DNA of 49,479 nt from CAYRHS01 sp964424125. GTDB lineage: Bacteria; Actinomycetota; Acidimicrobiia; IMCC26256; JAOSJL01. Under the pieces are notes generated by a model. That model ran no database searches and had not been told where the DNA came from. It saw only the letters and a list, made by a program, of their open reading frames with translations. This document shows, piece by piece, positions 31,939 to 40,868 of the stretch (positions within the stretch are counted from its first letter, which is position 1; every line of letters starts with the position of its first letter). The stretch is taken from positions 1 to 49,479 of the forward strand of contig CAYRHS010000002.1 in NCBI GenBank assembly GCA_964424125.1, read 5' to 3'. The position numbers and the translations under genes were made by a program.

Positions 31939-33593
31939 GGCTGACCGCCTCCGGGTTCGCCGAGGTCCTCCATCTCGAGGTCGAGGCGGGCGACCGTCTT
32001 CGTGCTGGCCCGGACCGCTTCCTCGAGGGGCTCGCCGGTCAGCTTCCGTTTCGGAAGACGGAGCGCGAGCACGAATCCCAGCAGGGCGACGACGCCGCCC
32101 GCGACCAGCGCGGCCTGGAAGCCGCGCAGGTGCGAGTCGCGAGCGATCCGCTCGATCTCATCGGCTTGATCGGGTGGCGCGTCGGCGGCGACCTGTTGCA
32201 CCTGCGCCTCGGTCGCAGCCTGCGAGTCGGCGTCGATCGCCTCTTGTAGGGCGGCCTTCTGCGCGTCGTCGAGCGCCGTGGTCTCGTCGACCTGCGAGGC
32301 GGCGGTCGAGAAGCCCACCGCGAGGATGATGGAGCCGACCACTGCGGTCCCGAGCGACATGCCGAGATTCTGGGCCGTGCCCTGGAGCCCGGCCGCCTCG
32401 CTCGCCTCGTGGGTCTCGGCGCCCCCGAGGATCAGGTTCGGGAGCTGCGCGACCACGAGACCGATCCCGATTCCCGCGATCAGCAGCGGGATCGTCAGGT
32501 CGAAGCCGGAGGTGGCACCGTCGAGCGCCCGGGACAGCAGCAGACCGCCCGCGCCGAGGATCAACAGGCCGACCGCGACGATCGAGCGCGGATAGAAGCG
32601 ATGGCCGAGCGGTGGCGACAGCGCCGAGACCGTGAGCACCGCGATCGACAGCGGCAGCAGGGTCACGCCGGTGCGGAACGCGCTGAAGCCCAACAGCGTC
32701 TGCGCGAAGAGCGGGATGAGGAAGAGGATCCCGGCCTGGATGAAGGTCTGGGTCATCAGCACCGGGAGGCCCTGACGGATGCTCCGGTGCCGGAAGATCG
32801 ACAAGTGGAGCAACGGCGGCTTCCCCCGCGCCTCACGCCCGCGCAGCCAGAAGACGAAGAGCGCGAGCACGACCAGCCCCGTGGCGATCATGACCCAGAT
32901 CCGGGGATCGTCCCAGCCCGCGGTCGAGGTCTGGAGGATTCCGAGGACGACCAGGCCGAGGCCGACGACGGATAGCACGACGCCGACCCCGTCGATCCGC
33001 GCGCCCGTGGTCGCCCGGCGGCTGCCGGTCAGACGGGTCGAGCCGATGAGCACGATCACGACGATGAGGGCCTCGAGCGCGAAGGCGAGCCGCCAGGTGG
33101 CAGCGGTGGTGATCGCTCCGCCGACGATCGGTCCGAACGCGGCGCCCGCGGCGGCGACGCCCCACACGGTTCCGTACGCCTTCGCGCGCGCCTCGTCCGG
33201 GTAGTTCGTGCGCACGAGCGTGTTGATCGCGGGCACGATCAGCGCAGAGCCGAGTCCTTCGAGGACCGACCAGCCGATCATGAGCACGACGATGTTCGGT
33301 GCGACCGCGGTCGTGACCGTGCCGATGCCGTAGACGACGAGCCCGATCCGGAACGCGCGACGCGACCCCCAGAGGTCGCCGAGCTTCCCGCCCGTCAGCA
33401 TGAACGCCGACATCGTCAGCGTGTAAAGGGTGATCGCCGCCTGGAGCTTCGTCACCTCGGTGTTCAGGTCCTTCACGACGTCCGAGATCGACACGTTCAT
33501 GATCGTGGTGTCGATCACGTAGATGAACATCGCTGCCGAGAGGACCACGAGGATCGCGCTGCCGGCGGTCGAGTTGCGCGCGTCGTCGGCCAT
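31935..33593 (-). CDS. MFS exporter, DHA2-type (14 TM)
   Basis: 552 aa. About 14 hydrophobic segments: TM1 has FIYVIDTTIMNVSISDV, the typical DHA2 'D-T-I-V-N-V-A' motif, and loop 2-3 has the motif-A equivalent GGKLGDLWGSRRAF. A hydrophilic loop of about 60 residues, rich in Ala/Asp/Gln, lies before the last helix, and the C-terminal tail is cytoplasmic. These proteins export drugs or metabolites with protons. Co-transcribed with the downstream fused ETF (GTGA overlap), an odd pairing that may reflect only operon packing. ATG at 33593 (MADDARNS). Confidence 0.92.
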   Translation of the reverse strand: MADDARNSTAGSAILVVLSAAMFIYVIDTTIMNVSISDVVKDLNTEVTKLQAAITLYTLTMSAFMLTGGKLGDLWGSRRAFRIGLVVYGIGTVTTAVAPNIVVLMIGWSVLEGLGSALIVPAINTLVRTNYPDEARAKAYGTVWGVAAAGAAFGPIVGGAITTAATWRLAFALEALIVVIVLIGSTRLTGSRRATTGARIDGVGVVLSVVGLGLVVLGILQTSTAGWDDPRIWVMIATGLVVLALFVFWLRGREARGKPPLLHLSIFRHRSIRQGLPVLMTQTFIQAGILFLIPLFAQTLLGFSAFRTGVTLLPLSIAVLTVSALSPPLGHRFYPRSIVAVGLLILGAGGLLLSRALDGATSGFDLTIPLLIAGIGIGLVVAQLPNLILGGAETHEASEAAGLQGTAQNLGMSLGTAVVGSIILAVGFSTAASQVDETTALDDAQKAALQEAIDADSQAATEAQVQQVAADAPPDQADEIERIARDSHLRGFQAALVAGGVVALLGFVLALRLPKRKLTGEPLEEAVRASTKTVARLDLEMEDLGEPGGGQP

Positions 33594-33651
33594 GAGGGTT
33601 TCTCGCGTCCTGGGGTCGGGCCACGCTACTGCCGGCCGGAGCGGGCTCGTC

Positions 33652-34368
33652 TCAGCCGGTGAAGGTCGGCTCGGCGCCGACGGGCGTGGCGGGCTCCGCC
33701 GCTGGGGGCTCTGCCGGCGTGGTGGTGGAGGTCGGGGCCGGCGTCGGTTGCACGGCGACCATCCGGCCGATGGCATTGGCGCCGATCTGCGTGAACCACA
33801 CGGCGTCGTCGGGACCGTTCGTGATCCCCGCGGGGAGGCTGTCGGGCTCGGGGAGGCTGAACTCGGTGACCGCGCCGTCGATCGTGATCCGTCCGGTCCG
33901 GCTACATCCCGCCTCCGTGAACCAGAGGTTGCCGTCGGCCCCGGTGGTGATGGCGAGCGGGAGACAGGCCGGCTGGGGGAGCTCGAACTCGGTGATCGTG
34001 CCATCGGTGGTGATCCGCCCCAGCCGGTTGGTGTCGAGCTCGGTGAACCAGAGGTTGCCGTCGGGCCCCAGGGTGACCACGAGCGGGTGGCTGTCCGCGG
34101 TGACCGGGAACTCGGTCACGGTCCCGTCGGGTGTGATGCGTCCGATCTGGTTCCCGTCCTCCTCGGTGAACCAGACGTTGCCGTCGGGCCCGGCCGTGAT
34201 CCCGAGTGGGGTCGCGTTCGCCGTGGGGAGCGGGAACTCGGCGACCGTGCCGACGGGATCCACATCGCGGGCGAGGACCACGGCTGGGATCGCGGCGACG
34301 GCCGTGATGACCGCCGTACCGGCCCCGAGGAGCGCGGGTATGCCTCGACGTGGCGACCGCACGGGCAC
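33652..34368 (-). CDS. Vgb-like (virginiamycin B lyase) beta-propeller protein, exported
   Basis: About 238 aa from a GTG at 34368. The true start is uncertain: 34362 is also possible, and an upstream GTG at 34482 would overlap the divergent gene. An N-terminal basic/hydrophobic segment (RRGIPALLGAGTAVITAVAA) is a signal peptide or anchor. Then come five blade repeats of the form PDGNVWFTEEDGNQIGRIT, and a Pro/Thr-rich tail. Vgb-type propellers linearise streptogramins, but this one has fewer blades than the usual six or seven and I cannot confirm catalytic residues. It may be just a secreted propeller. Confidence 0.75.
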   Translation of the reverse strand: MPVRSPRRGIPALLGAGTAVITAVAAIPAVVLARDVDPVGTVAEFPLPTANATPLGITAGPDGNVWFTEEDGNQIGRITPDGTVTEFPVTADSHPLVVTLGPDGNLWFTELDTNRLGRITTDGTITEFELPQPACLPLAITTGADGNLWFTEAGCSRTGRITIDGAVTEFSLPEPDSLPAGITNGPDDAVWFTQIGANAIGRMVAVQPTPAPTSTTTPAEPPAAEPATPVGAEPTFTG

Positions 34369-34451
34369 GACGACATGGTCGCGCAAGGGTGGAGGCGTTC
34401 CGTGCAGGGTGCCGCTCTGCGTCGTCGCTACCTGTGCTCGCTCCGAGCCTG

Positions 34452-34457
34452 TAGCGT
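34452..34457 (+). promoter_or_regulatory. -10-like element TAGCGT for a leaderless oxidoreductase mRNA
   Basis: TAGCGT ends 6 nt before the GTG at 34464, so transcription would begin at the start codon. No ribosome site is present there. Confidence 0.4.
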
Positions 34458-34463
34458 CGGAGC

Positions 34464-36707
34464 GTGGCGCCGACCCGGACACACTTCCGGACGTGTCCGC
34501 TCTGCGAGGCGACGTGCGGCCTCGAGGTCACGACCCGCGACCGGTCGGTCGTCCGGGTTCGGGGTGACCGTGACGACGTCTTCTCCCACGGATTCATCTG
34601 TCCGAAGGGCTCCACGCTCAAACAGCTCCACGAGGATCCCGACCGGCTCCGTGCGCCCCTGGTCCGCGACGGCGGTTCGTGGCGGGAGACCTCGTGGCCG
34701 GAGGCCTTCGCCGAGGTGGAGCAGCGGCTGCTGCCGGTGCTCGAGGAGCACGGTCGCGAGGCGCTCGCGATCTACCTGGGCAACCCCAACGTCCACAACC
34801 TCGCGGGCCAGCTGTACGCGGCCCCGCTCGTGTTCGCCGCGGGGACGCGCAACCTCTTCAGCGCCTCCACCGTCGACCAGATGCCGAAGCACGTCTCCGC
34901 CGGCTTGATGTGGGGTGACAGCCTCGCCTTCCCACTCCCCGACGTCGACCGCACCGACTATCTCCTGCTGCTCGGGACCAACCCGTGGGAGTCGAACGGG
35001 AGCCTCTGGACGGCACCCGACCTCCCGGGTCGCCTCGAGGCGCTCCGAGCGCGCGGCGGGCGGTTCGTGGTGGTCGACCCCCGTCGGACCAAGACTGCGG
35101 AGCACGCCGACGAGCACGTCGCCGTCCGTCCCGGCACCGACGCCTTCTTCCTCCTCGCGCTTGCGTCCGTCCTCTTCGAAGAAGACCTGGTCGACGTCGG
35201 GCGGCTCGCTCCGCATGTCGTGGGCGTCGAGGAGGCTCGTGGTCTGGTGGAGCCGTTCGCCCCGGAGGCCGTGGCCGCGCGGACCGGCGTGGACGCGCCG
35301 CGCGTCCGCCGGCTCGCACGTGAGCTCGCGGCCGCGCCCGCTGCAGCGGTGCACGGTCGCGTCGGGAACCACACCGTCGAGTTCGGCACGCTCGCGTCGT
35401 GGGCCGCGGACCTCTGCAACGTCCTCACCGGCAACCTCGATCGGCCCGGGGGCGTCATGTTCGCCAGCCCCGCTCACCAACGACTCCCGAGCGGCCCGCC
35501 GGGCGGGCGCGGCTTCCGGACGGGCCGCTGGCACAGCCGGGTCCGACGTCTTCCGGAGGTCCGAAGCGAGCTCCCCGTGTCCACCCTCGCGGACGAGATC
35601 GAGACGCCGGGCGACGGCCAGGTGCGCGCGCTGCTGCTCGTCGCGGGGAACCCCGTGCGGTCACTACCGAACAGCGAGCGGCTCGACGCTGCGTTCGCCT
35701 CGCTCGAGTGCATGATCGCGATTGACCCCTACCTGAACGAGTCGTCCCGCCACGCGGACGTGGTCCTCCCGCCGCCGTCGCCGCTCGAGCGGCCGCACTA
35801 CGACTTTGCCTTCTCGGCCAACGCGGTGCGCACGGTCGCGAAGTGGTCGTCGGCGGTCTTCCCGGCTCGAGGACCGTCCGAGGACGAGATCTTCGCCCGG
35901 CTCATGCTGATCCTGAGCGGGCAGGGGAGTGCCGCGGACCCGACACTCGCCCACGACATGGTCCTCGCGTACCACCTCGACCGGGAGCTCGCGCGTTTCG
36001 ACAGCCCGATCCACGGACGTGATCGAGCCGAGATCCTGGCTGCGCTGGCGCCCCTGCCGGAGATCGAGCGGGTCGTCGACCTGCGGTTGCGCACCGGCCG
36101 CTTCGGCGACGGCTTCGGGGCGGACCCCGACGGGTTGACGCTGGAACGCCTGCGCGCCGAGCCGCACGGCATCGACTTCGGGCCCCTGGTCGAGCGCTTC
36201 CCGGACGGCATCAAGACCACCTCGGGAAGGGTCGAGCTCGCACCGGAGCCGATCGTCGACGACATGGCCCGCCTGCGCGCCGCCCTCGAGCAACCGGAAG
36301 GGAACGGCCTGCGCCTCGTCGGCCGCCGTCACGTGCGCTCGAACAACTCCTGGATGCACAACGTCGACGTGCTCGTGAAGGGGCGCGATCGTTGCACGCT
36401 CCAGGTCCATCCCGACGACGCCGCCCGGATCGGCCTCGACCCCGGAGGAGACGCGGTGGTCACGTCACGCGTGGGCGCGGTGGAGACGCCGGTGGAGGTC
36501 ACCGACGCGGTGATGCCCGGGGTGGTGAGCCTGCCCCACGGTTGGGGTCACGGCGTTCCCGGCACGCGGATGCACGTCGCCGCCGACCATGCGGGTGTCA
36601 ACCTCAACGCGCTCACCGACGACACAGTGCTCGATCCGCTGTCGGGCAACAGTGTGCTCAACGGGACGCCCGTGACCGTCGTCCCGGCACCCGTGGACGA
36701 GGCGTAG
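34464..36707 (+). CDS. Molybdopterin-dependent oxidoreductase (bis-MGD, one [4Fe-4S])
   Basis: 747 aa from GTG. N-terminal cluster motif C11-x2-C14-x3-C18-x27-C46 (CPLCEATCGLEV, GFICPKG), then the MGD-binding domains (LLLLGTNPWESNG, VVVDPRRTKTAEHADEHVAV) and C-terminal dinucleotide-binding domain (LQVHPDDAARIGL, SLPHGWGHG, VNLNALTDD). The family includes formate dehydrogenase, nitrate reductase and many uncharacterised cytoplasmic enzymes; the residue contacting Mo is not obvious. There is no Tat signal and no adjacent beta or gamma subunit, so it probably works as a soluble single-subunit enzyme with an unknown electron partner. Confidence 0.9.
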   Translation: MAPTRTHFRTCPLCEATCGLEVTTRDRSVVRVRGDRDDVFSHGFICPKGSTLKQLHEDPDRLRAPLVRDGGSWRETSWPEAFAEVEQRLLPVLEEHGREALAIYLGNPNVHNLAGQLYAAPLVFAAGTRNLFSASTVDQMPKHVSAGLMWGDSLAFPLPDVDRTDYLLLLGTNPWESNGSLWTAPDLPGRLEALRARGGRFVVVDPRRTKTAEHADEHVAVRPGTDAFFLLALASVLFEEDLVDVGRLAPHVVGVEEARGLVEPFAPEAVAARTGVDAPRVRRLARELAAAPAAAVHGRVGNHTVEFGTLASWAADLCNVLTGNLDRPGGVMFASPAHQRLPSGPPGGRGFRTGRWHSRVRRLPEVRSELPVSTLADEIETPGDGQVRALLLVAGNPVRSLPNSERLDAAFASLECMIAIDPYLNESSRHADVVLPPPSPLERPHYDFAFSANAVRTVAKWSSAVFPARGPSEDEIFARLMLILSGQGSAADPTLAHDMVLAYHLDRELARFDSPIHGRDRAEILAALAPLPEIERVVDLRLRTGRFGDGFGADPDGLTLERLRAEPHGIDFGPLVERFPDGIKTTSGRVELAPEPIVDDMARLRAALEQPEGNGLRLVGRRHVRSNNSWMHNVDVLVKGRDRCTLQVHPDDAARIGLDPGGDAVVTSRVGAVETPVEVTDAVMPGVVSLPHGWGHGVPGTRMHVAADHAGVNLNALTDDTVLDPLSGNSVLNGTPVTVVPAPVDEA

Positions 36708-36713
36708 CGAGCG

Positions 36714-37421
36714 GTGTCGGACCTCCTCGGCCTCGGCAACGCGGAGATGCTGCTGCGAGTCGCCGTCGCTGTCGTCCTCGGCGGCGCGATCGGAGTCGAG
36801 CGTGAGATCAGCGCCCAGCCGGCCGGTTTCCGCACGCACGTCCTGCTCTGCCTCGGAGCAGCGCTCTTCGGACTGATCTCGATCCATGCCTTCGAGCCCT
36901 TTTCCGTCCCTCGTGCCGACACCAACGTGCAGATCGACGTCACGCGGGTGGCGTCGCAGGTGGTCGTGGGTGTCGGGTTCCTCGGTGGAGGCGCGATCCT
37001 GAAAGAGCGGGGCTCGATCCGGGGTCTCACCACCGCGGCGTCGATGTGGGTGACCGCTGCGGTGGGCCTCGCGGTGGGTGTCGGCTACTACTGGGCCGCG
37101 GTCACCGTCACGATCGCGGTGCTCCTATCGTTGGTGGTGCTGCGGTGGGCCCGGCGCTGGCTGCGTCTGCGAGTCGGCCGTGACGAGGACCTCGTGACCT
37201 TCGATCTCGTCGAGGGTGCGGACTCGACGAAGGTCATCGGTGACCTGCACCAGCTCCACGGGATCGAGGTCCGAAGCCTCGACGTCGACCGGGACGAGGA
37301 CACCCGTCGCTTGCGCGTCCGAGCCCGGGTCAAAGGGAAGCCCGGCGTCACCTCCGCGCATGTGCTGGCGGCATTGGCGGACCACCGAGACGTCGAGGAG
37401 ATGCGGATCCAGGAACGCTGA
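36714..37421 (+). CDS. MgtC/SapB-family membrane protein
   Basis: 235 aa. Begins with GTG 7 bp after the oxidoreductase stop. The MgtC core is seen: RVAVAVVLGGAIGVEREISA, PAGFRTHVLLCLGAALFGL and GVGFLGGGAILKE...GLTTAASMWVTAAVGLAVG, about four or five TM helices. A C-terminal cytoplasmic ACT-like domain of about 75 residues follows. The family is linked to Mg2+-limited growth and F-ATPase control in pathogens; in environmental bacteria its role is unclear. Probably co-transcribed with the molybdopterin gene. Confidence 0.9.
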   Translation: MSDLLGLGNAEMLLRVAVAVVLGGAIGVEREISAQPAGFRTHVLLCLGAALFGLISIHAFEPFSVPRADTNVQIDVTRVASQVVVGVGFLGGGAILKERGSIRGLTTAASMWVTAAVGLAVGVGYYWAAVTVTIAVLLSLVVLRWARRWLRLRVGRDEDLVTFDLVEGADSTKVIGDLHQLHGIEVRSLDVDRDEDTRRLRVRARVKGKPGVTSAHVLAALADHRDVEEMRIQER

Positions 37422-37449
37422 CGCAGGAAGATCGTCTTGCGAGCCTCGT

Positions 37450-38640
37450 TCAGCCGGGCTCGGTGCCGAGGATCGAGACGAACGAGACCATCTCGCCCGG
37501 GTAGCCACCGAGGTTGTGGGTGAGCGCGCGGGTGCTGTCGGTCTGGATCCGACGCTGCTCGGGAGCGTCGCCCCGGAGCTGGAGCCAGCACTCGAACATC
37601 ATGCGCAGGCCGGACGCGCCGATGGGGTGGCCGAAGCTCTTCAGCCCGCCGTCGGGGTTCACGGGGAGGTCACCGTCGAGGTCGAACGTGCCGGCCAGCT
37701 CCTCCTTCCACGCCATGCCGCGCTCAGCGAAGCCCAGGTCCTCCATGAGGACGAGCTCGGTGGGGGTGAAGCAGTCGTGCACCTCGGCCATCGCGAGTTC
37801 CCGGCGTGGATCGGTGATCCCGGCCTGGTCGTACGCGTCCCTCGCGGTGGCGACGACCTCGGGGAACGTCGTGTAGTCGTAGTCCGGGTCGAGCGATCCC
37901 GTCCCCGCCCCCGCGACGAACGACAACGCGTGGACGTAGAGCGGCGAGTCGGTGAACCGGTGTGCATCCTCGGCGCGGCACACGATCGCAGCGGCGGCAC
38001 CGTCGGCGACACCCGCGCAGTCGAAGAGGCCCAAGCGCCCTGCCACCGCGGGCGCTTGGCAGATGGCGTCGCGGTCCATCTCCTTGCGGAACTGCGCGCG
38101 CGGGTTGCGAGCACCGTTGAAGTGGTTCTTCCACGCGATGCGCGCCAGGACCTCCTTGATCTCGTCGGGGTCCACGCCGTACTTCTCGGCGTACGACGGG
38201 GCGACGAGGCTGAACATGGCCGCGGCGGTGAGTGTCCGTCCCGTACCGTCCGTCGCGGCACCGGACGCGTTGAGTCCCTGGTAGCCGCTGTCCTTCACCT
38301 TCTCGACGCCGACGGCCATCGCCACGTCGTACGCGCCCGATGCGACCGCGTAGGCGGCGTTCCGCAGCGCCTCGGATCCCGTCGCGCAGAAGTTCTCGAC
38401 GTGGGTGACGGGCTTGCCCCGGAGCTGGAGCGGGCGGGCGAGCGTCATGCCGCTCATGCCCGACATCGCGGTCCCGAGCCAGTACGCGTCGACGTCGTCC
38501 TTGCCGGTACCCGCGGACGCGAACGCCTCGTCGGAGGCCTCGATCATCAGGTCGTCGGCGCTCTTGTCCCAGAGTTCCCCGAAGCGGGTGCAGCCCATCC
38601 CGACGATCGCGACCTGTCCCTTGATGCCGTGTGATGGCAT
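37450..38640 (-). CDS. Thiolase-family protein (SCP2/acetyl-CoA acetyltransferase type)
   Basis: 396 aa. Nucleophile Cys85 in VENFCATGSEAL, EVHDCFTPTE and SFGHPIGASG with the catalytic His, all characteristic of the SCP2-thiolase branch. It lacks the second C-terminal Cys motif (CxG) of classical degradative thiolases, a pattern shared with steroid side-chain aldolases such as Ltp2. The gene is preceded 14 bp upstream by the HMG-CoA-synthase/DUF35 fusion, so the two are likely partners, as in archaeal and steroid-degrading thiolase-DUF35 complexes. Ends 28 bp from the convergent MgtC gene. Confidence 0.9.
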   Translation of the reverse strand: MPSHGIKGQVAIVGMGCTRFGELWDKSADDLMIEASDEAFASAGTGKDDVDAYWLGTAMSGMSGMTLARPLQLRGKPVTHVENFCATGSEALRNAAYAVASGAYDVAMAVGVEKVKDSGYQGLNASGAATDGTGRTLTAAAMFSLVAPSYAEKYGVDPDEIKEVLARIAWKNHFNGARNPRAQFRKEMDRDAICQAPAVAGRLGLFDCAGVADGAAAAIVCRAEDAHRFTDSPLYVHALSFVAGAGTGSLDPDYDYTTFPEVVATARDAYDQAGITDPRRELAMAEVHDCFTPTELVLMEDLGFAERGMAWKEELAGTFDLDGDLPVNPDGGLKSFGHPIGASGLRMMFECWLQLRGDAPEQRRIQTDSTRALTHNLGGYPGEMVSFVSILGTEPG

Positions 38641-38654
38641 GACGTCGTCCCCCT

Positions 38655-40067
38655 TCAGCCGCGGATCGGGCGTGCCTTCCAGAAGTAGTTGTGGACCCCG
38701 CCCGCGGTGAAGAGGCGTCGGAACGTCATCTCCACGCGGTCGCCGGGTGCCACCTCGGACACATCGACGTCCGTGAGCTCGATCGGCAGGCGCCCGCCGC
38801 CGTCGAAGTCGACGACCGCGAAGACGATCGGCGGGCTCGGCGAGTACGCGAGCTTGTCGACGGTGAACGAGGCGATCGTGCCGGGCACGTCGGCCATCGG
38901 GGCCGGGTCCATCTCGTCCTGCGCGCCGCCCTTCCAGGACACGCGTTGCGGCGGGAGGTGGAGCGCGCCGGTCGAGCGGTCGCGCGAGCCGACGAAGGCG
39001 AACTTCCAGTCCTCGGCCCGGGTGGAAGGGGGAGCCGCGGGGCGGTCGGGTGGCGGGCGGCGGGGCGGCTCGATCGGGAGCATGCCCCGCCAGTTGGTGA
39101 ACTTGCCGTAGGGGAGCGCGTCGCTGCCCGCCTCGATCTGGGCAGCGACCGTGCGGATGGGTGCGAACGCCTCGATGGCATCGGTCGCGCGGAACACCTC
39201 GACGTCGGCTCCGTCGGCCAGGCTCACGACCGCGATCACCTCTCCCGGTGACGCGCCGTCGAGCGCGCAGGCGAGCAGCAGGCCGGGGTGTGCGGTTCCG
39301 GTGTTGCCGACCGTGGCGCTCAGGTCGTCGACGAACGCTTCCTTCCCGACGCCGAGCCCGCGGGCGACGCGACGGACCGAGCGCGCGTGCAATCCCGTGA
39401 GCACGACCCGATCGACCTGCTCCGCCGCCAGGCCCGCGCGCTTCAGCGCCTCGCCCCAGGCCTGCTCGGCGAGGGGTGGGTAGCGGGTCTCGGCGAACCG
39501 CTCCTCCCAGAGCTGCGAGCGGGACTCGCCGGGGAGGCGCCAGCGGTCGAGGAACTCCTCGGTGGTCGACGCGCTCGCCAGATGCTCGGCGACGACCGCA
39601 CCATCGTCGTCGCCCCCGAAGAGCACGGCGGCCGCCCCGTCACCACCGTCGCGTTCGTCGACGCTCGCCGGCAGACCAGTCCGGATGTCGGAGGTCACGA
39701 CCAGGGTGGGGCCGTCACCTCGCAGTGCGGCCCGCCAGGCGCCCATCCCGGAGCGGGGCGCGCCTCCCATGTCGATCGCGGCCGCGTCACGGTCGAGCCG
39801 CAGCGCGGCGTGGATCGTGGTCGCGTTGGTCTTGTCGAGGTAGGCCGGGCCGCTGGTCGCGAACCAACAGGCCCGAGGGTCGACACGGCGGTTGACGGAG
39901 CGCAGTGCGAGGCGTCCCGCCTCGACGCCCATCGACGTCGTGTCCTCGTCGTAGGAGGCGACGGAGCGGGCGCCCCGGCCCGGCGCCCCGCCGACCACGG
40001 CGCTGATCGCCTCTCGCCGCAGCCGCTGATACGGCACGTATGCGCCGTAGCTGATGATGCCTCGCAT
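38655..40067 (-). CDS. HMG-CoA-synthase-like/DUF35 fusion protein lacking the usual cysteines
   Basis: 470 aa. Residues 1 to about 330 follow the thiolase-like fold of archaeal-type HMG-CoA synthase (GIISYGAYVPYQRLRREAI, ASYDEDTTSMGVEAG, SATVGNTGTAHPGLLLACAL). About 360-470 is a DUF35 OB-fold (RVSWKGGAQDE, PPIVFAVVDFDGGG). Only two Cys exist in the whole protein. The position of the nucleophile reads IDMGGAPRSGMG with no Cys, and the DUF35 rubredoxin-like zinc ribbon is replaced by FVGSRDRSTGALHLPP. It is therefore probably a non-catalytic scaffold or substrate-channelling subunit for the downstream thiolase. ATG at 40067. Confidence 0.82.
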   Translation of the reverse strand: MRGIISYGAYVPYQRLRREAISAVVGGAPGRGARSVASYDEDTTSMGVEAGRLALRSVNRRVDPRACWFATSGPAYLDKTNATTIHAALRLDRDAAAIDMGGAPRSGMGAWRAALRGDGPTLVVTSDIRTGLPASVDERDGGDGAAAVLFGGDDDGAVVAEHLASASTTEEFLDRWRLPGESRSQLWEERFAETRYPPLAEQAWGEALKRAGLAAEQVDRVVLTGLHARSVRRVARGLGVGKEAFVDDLSATVGNTGTAHPGLLLACALDGASPGEVIAVVSLADGADVEVFRATDAIEAFAPIRTVAAQIEAGSDALPYGKFTNWRGMLPIEPPRRPPPDRPAAPPSTRAEDWKFAFVGSRDRSTGALHLPPQRVSWKGGAQDEMDPAPMADVPGTIASFTVDKLAYSPSPPIVFAVVDFDGGGRLPIELTDVDVSEVAPGDRVEMTFRRLFTAGGVHNYFWKARPIRG

Positions 40068-40195
40068 CCCTGCGCTTTCCGTCGTGTGCTTCCGCCACCT
40101 CAGAGTCCATCAGATTCGGCGTGGCGGCGTCGAAGCACCCGTCCGCAATGATTGGGCGCGTCGGTAACCAACAACGCCCTCTAGGCTCTTCGATC
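40068..40195. other. Divergent intergenic region with a TAGGCT -10-like element
   Basis: TAGGCT (40182-40187) lies 8 bp before the GTG at 40196 and could give a nearly leaderless transcript for the methyltransferase remnant. No clear promoter toward the thiolase operon was seen. Confidence 0.3.
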
Positions 40196-40868
40196 GTGCG
40201 AGGACTCGCAACGCCGAGCTCCGTCGCCGGGTCGTACGAGAAGGTCGCGCCGATCTTCCGCTGGTTCAGCAGCAGTTCGAGAGCAGGGCCAGGCAGAGGT
40301 CGCTGGGGCTCTCGAGGATCCGGGACGGCGATGCGCTCCTGGTCATCGCTCCACCGACCGACTACTTCCTCGAGATGCTGTTCGCGGCCAATCCCAACGC
40401 CGCAACGAGCTGGTCGTCTTCTCGGAGCGCTCCGACGGCGAGGAGGTTGCGGACAGGAGCTACACCGTGCGGATCGGGAGCCCCGCGCGTCTTCCGTACG
40501 AGAGCGACGCGTTCGACGCCGTGTTCGCCTATTGCTATCTCGACTTCCTCCCCGAGGTCGAGGAACGGGTCGCTTCCGAGGAGCTCGAGCGAGTCCTGAA
40601 GCCGGGAGGACGGCTCCTGGCGAGCTACCTCGGCCGCCCTCGACACCTGATCGAACGGTCGACGGTCTTCTTCCTCACGAAGTTCCCCCTCGTCGCCAGT
40701 GGCCTCAGGGTGATCGAGCCGAGCACGATGCTCCGACAGGTCGGGTTTCGCGGCCTGGAGGCGTTCTCCTTGCCGCAGAAGGGCGTGCCGGTGTTCCTCG
40801 TCTACGCGGAGAAGGCTGCGGAGAAGCCCATGCGGGAGGGCGGTGGGGCCGGCGTCAGCCCACGTTGA
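40196..40868 (+). pseudogene. Class I SAM-dependent methyltransferase remnant
   Basis: Starts at GTG 40196 (SYEKVAPIFRWF, typical of UbiE-like methyltransferases). It shifts frame near 40266-40278 (CAG-rich) into FESRARQRSLGLSRIRDG, and again near 40395-40403 into NELVVFSERSDGEE, then reads on to 40868: LPYESDAFDAVFAYCYLDFL (motif II region), ERVLKPGGRLLASYLG. The SAM-binding Gly-rich loop, expected after the first strand, is LLVIAPPTDYFLE with no Gly. Two frameshifts plus the motif change suggest a dead gene. It overlaps the end of the convergent lipoprotein gene by 14 bp. Confidence 0.7.

Noticed and set aside
31935..34004. N-terminally extended MFS transporter
   Set aside because: The extra 137 residues are Ser/Pro/Arg-rich shadow of the propeller gene; the DHA2 start MADDARN at 33593 fits.
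33652..34482. Propeller gene starting at GTG 34482
   Set aside because: It would overlap the start of the divergent oxidoreductase, and the signal-peptide-like segment begins well downstream, favouring 34368 or 34362.
37422..37449. AAGA-tcg-TCTT dyad as a bidirectional terminator between MgtC and thiolase genes
   Set aside because: The stem is only 4 bp before bulges and lacks T-tracts on either strand.
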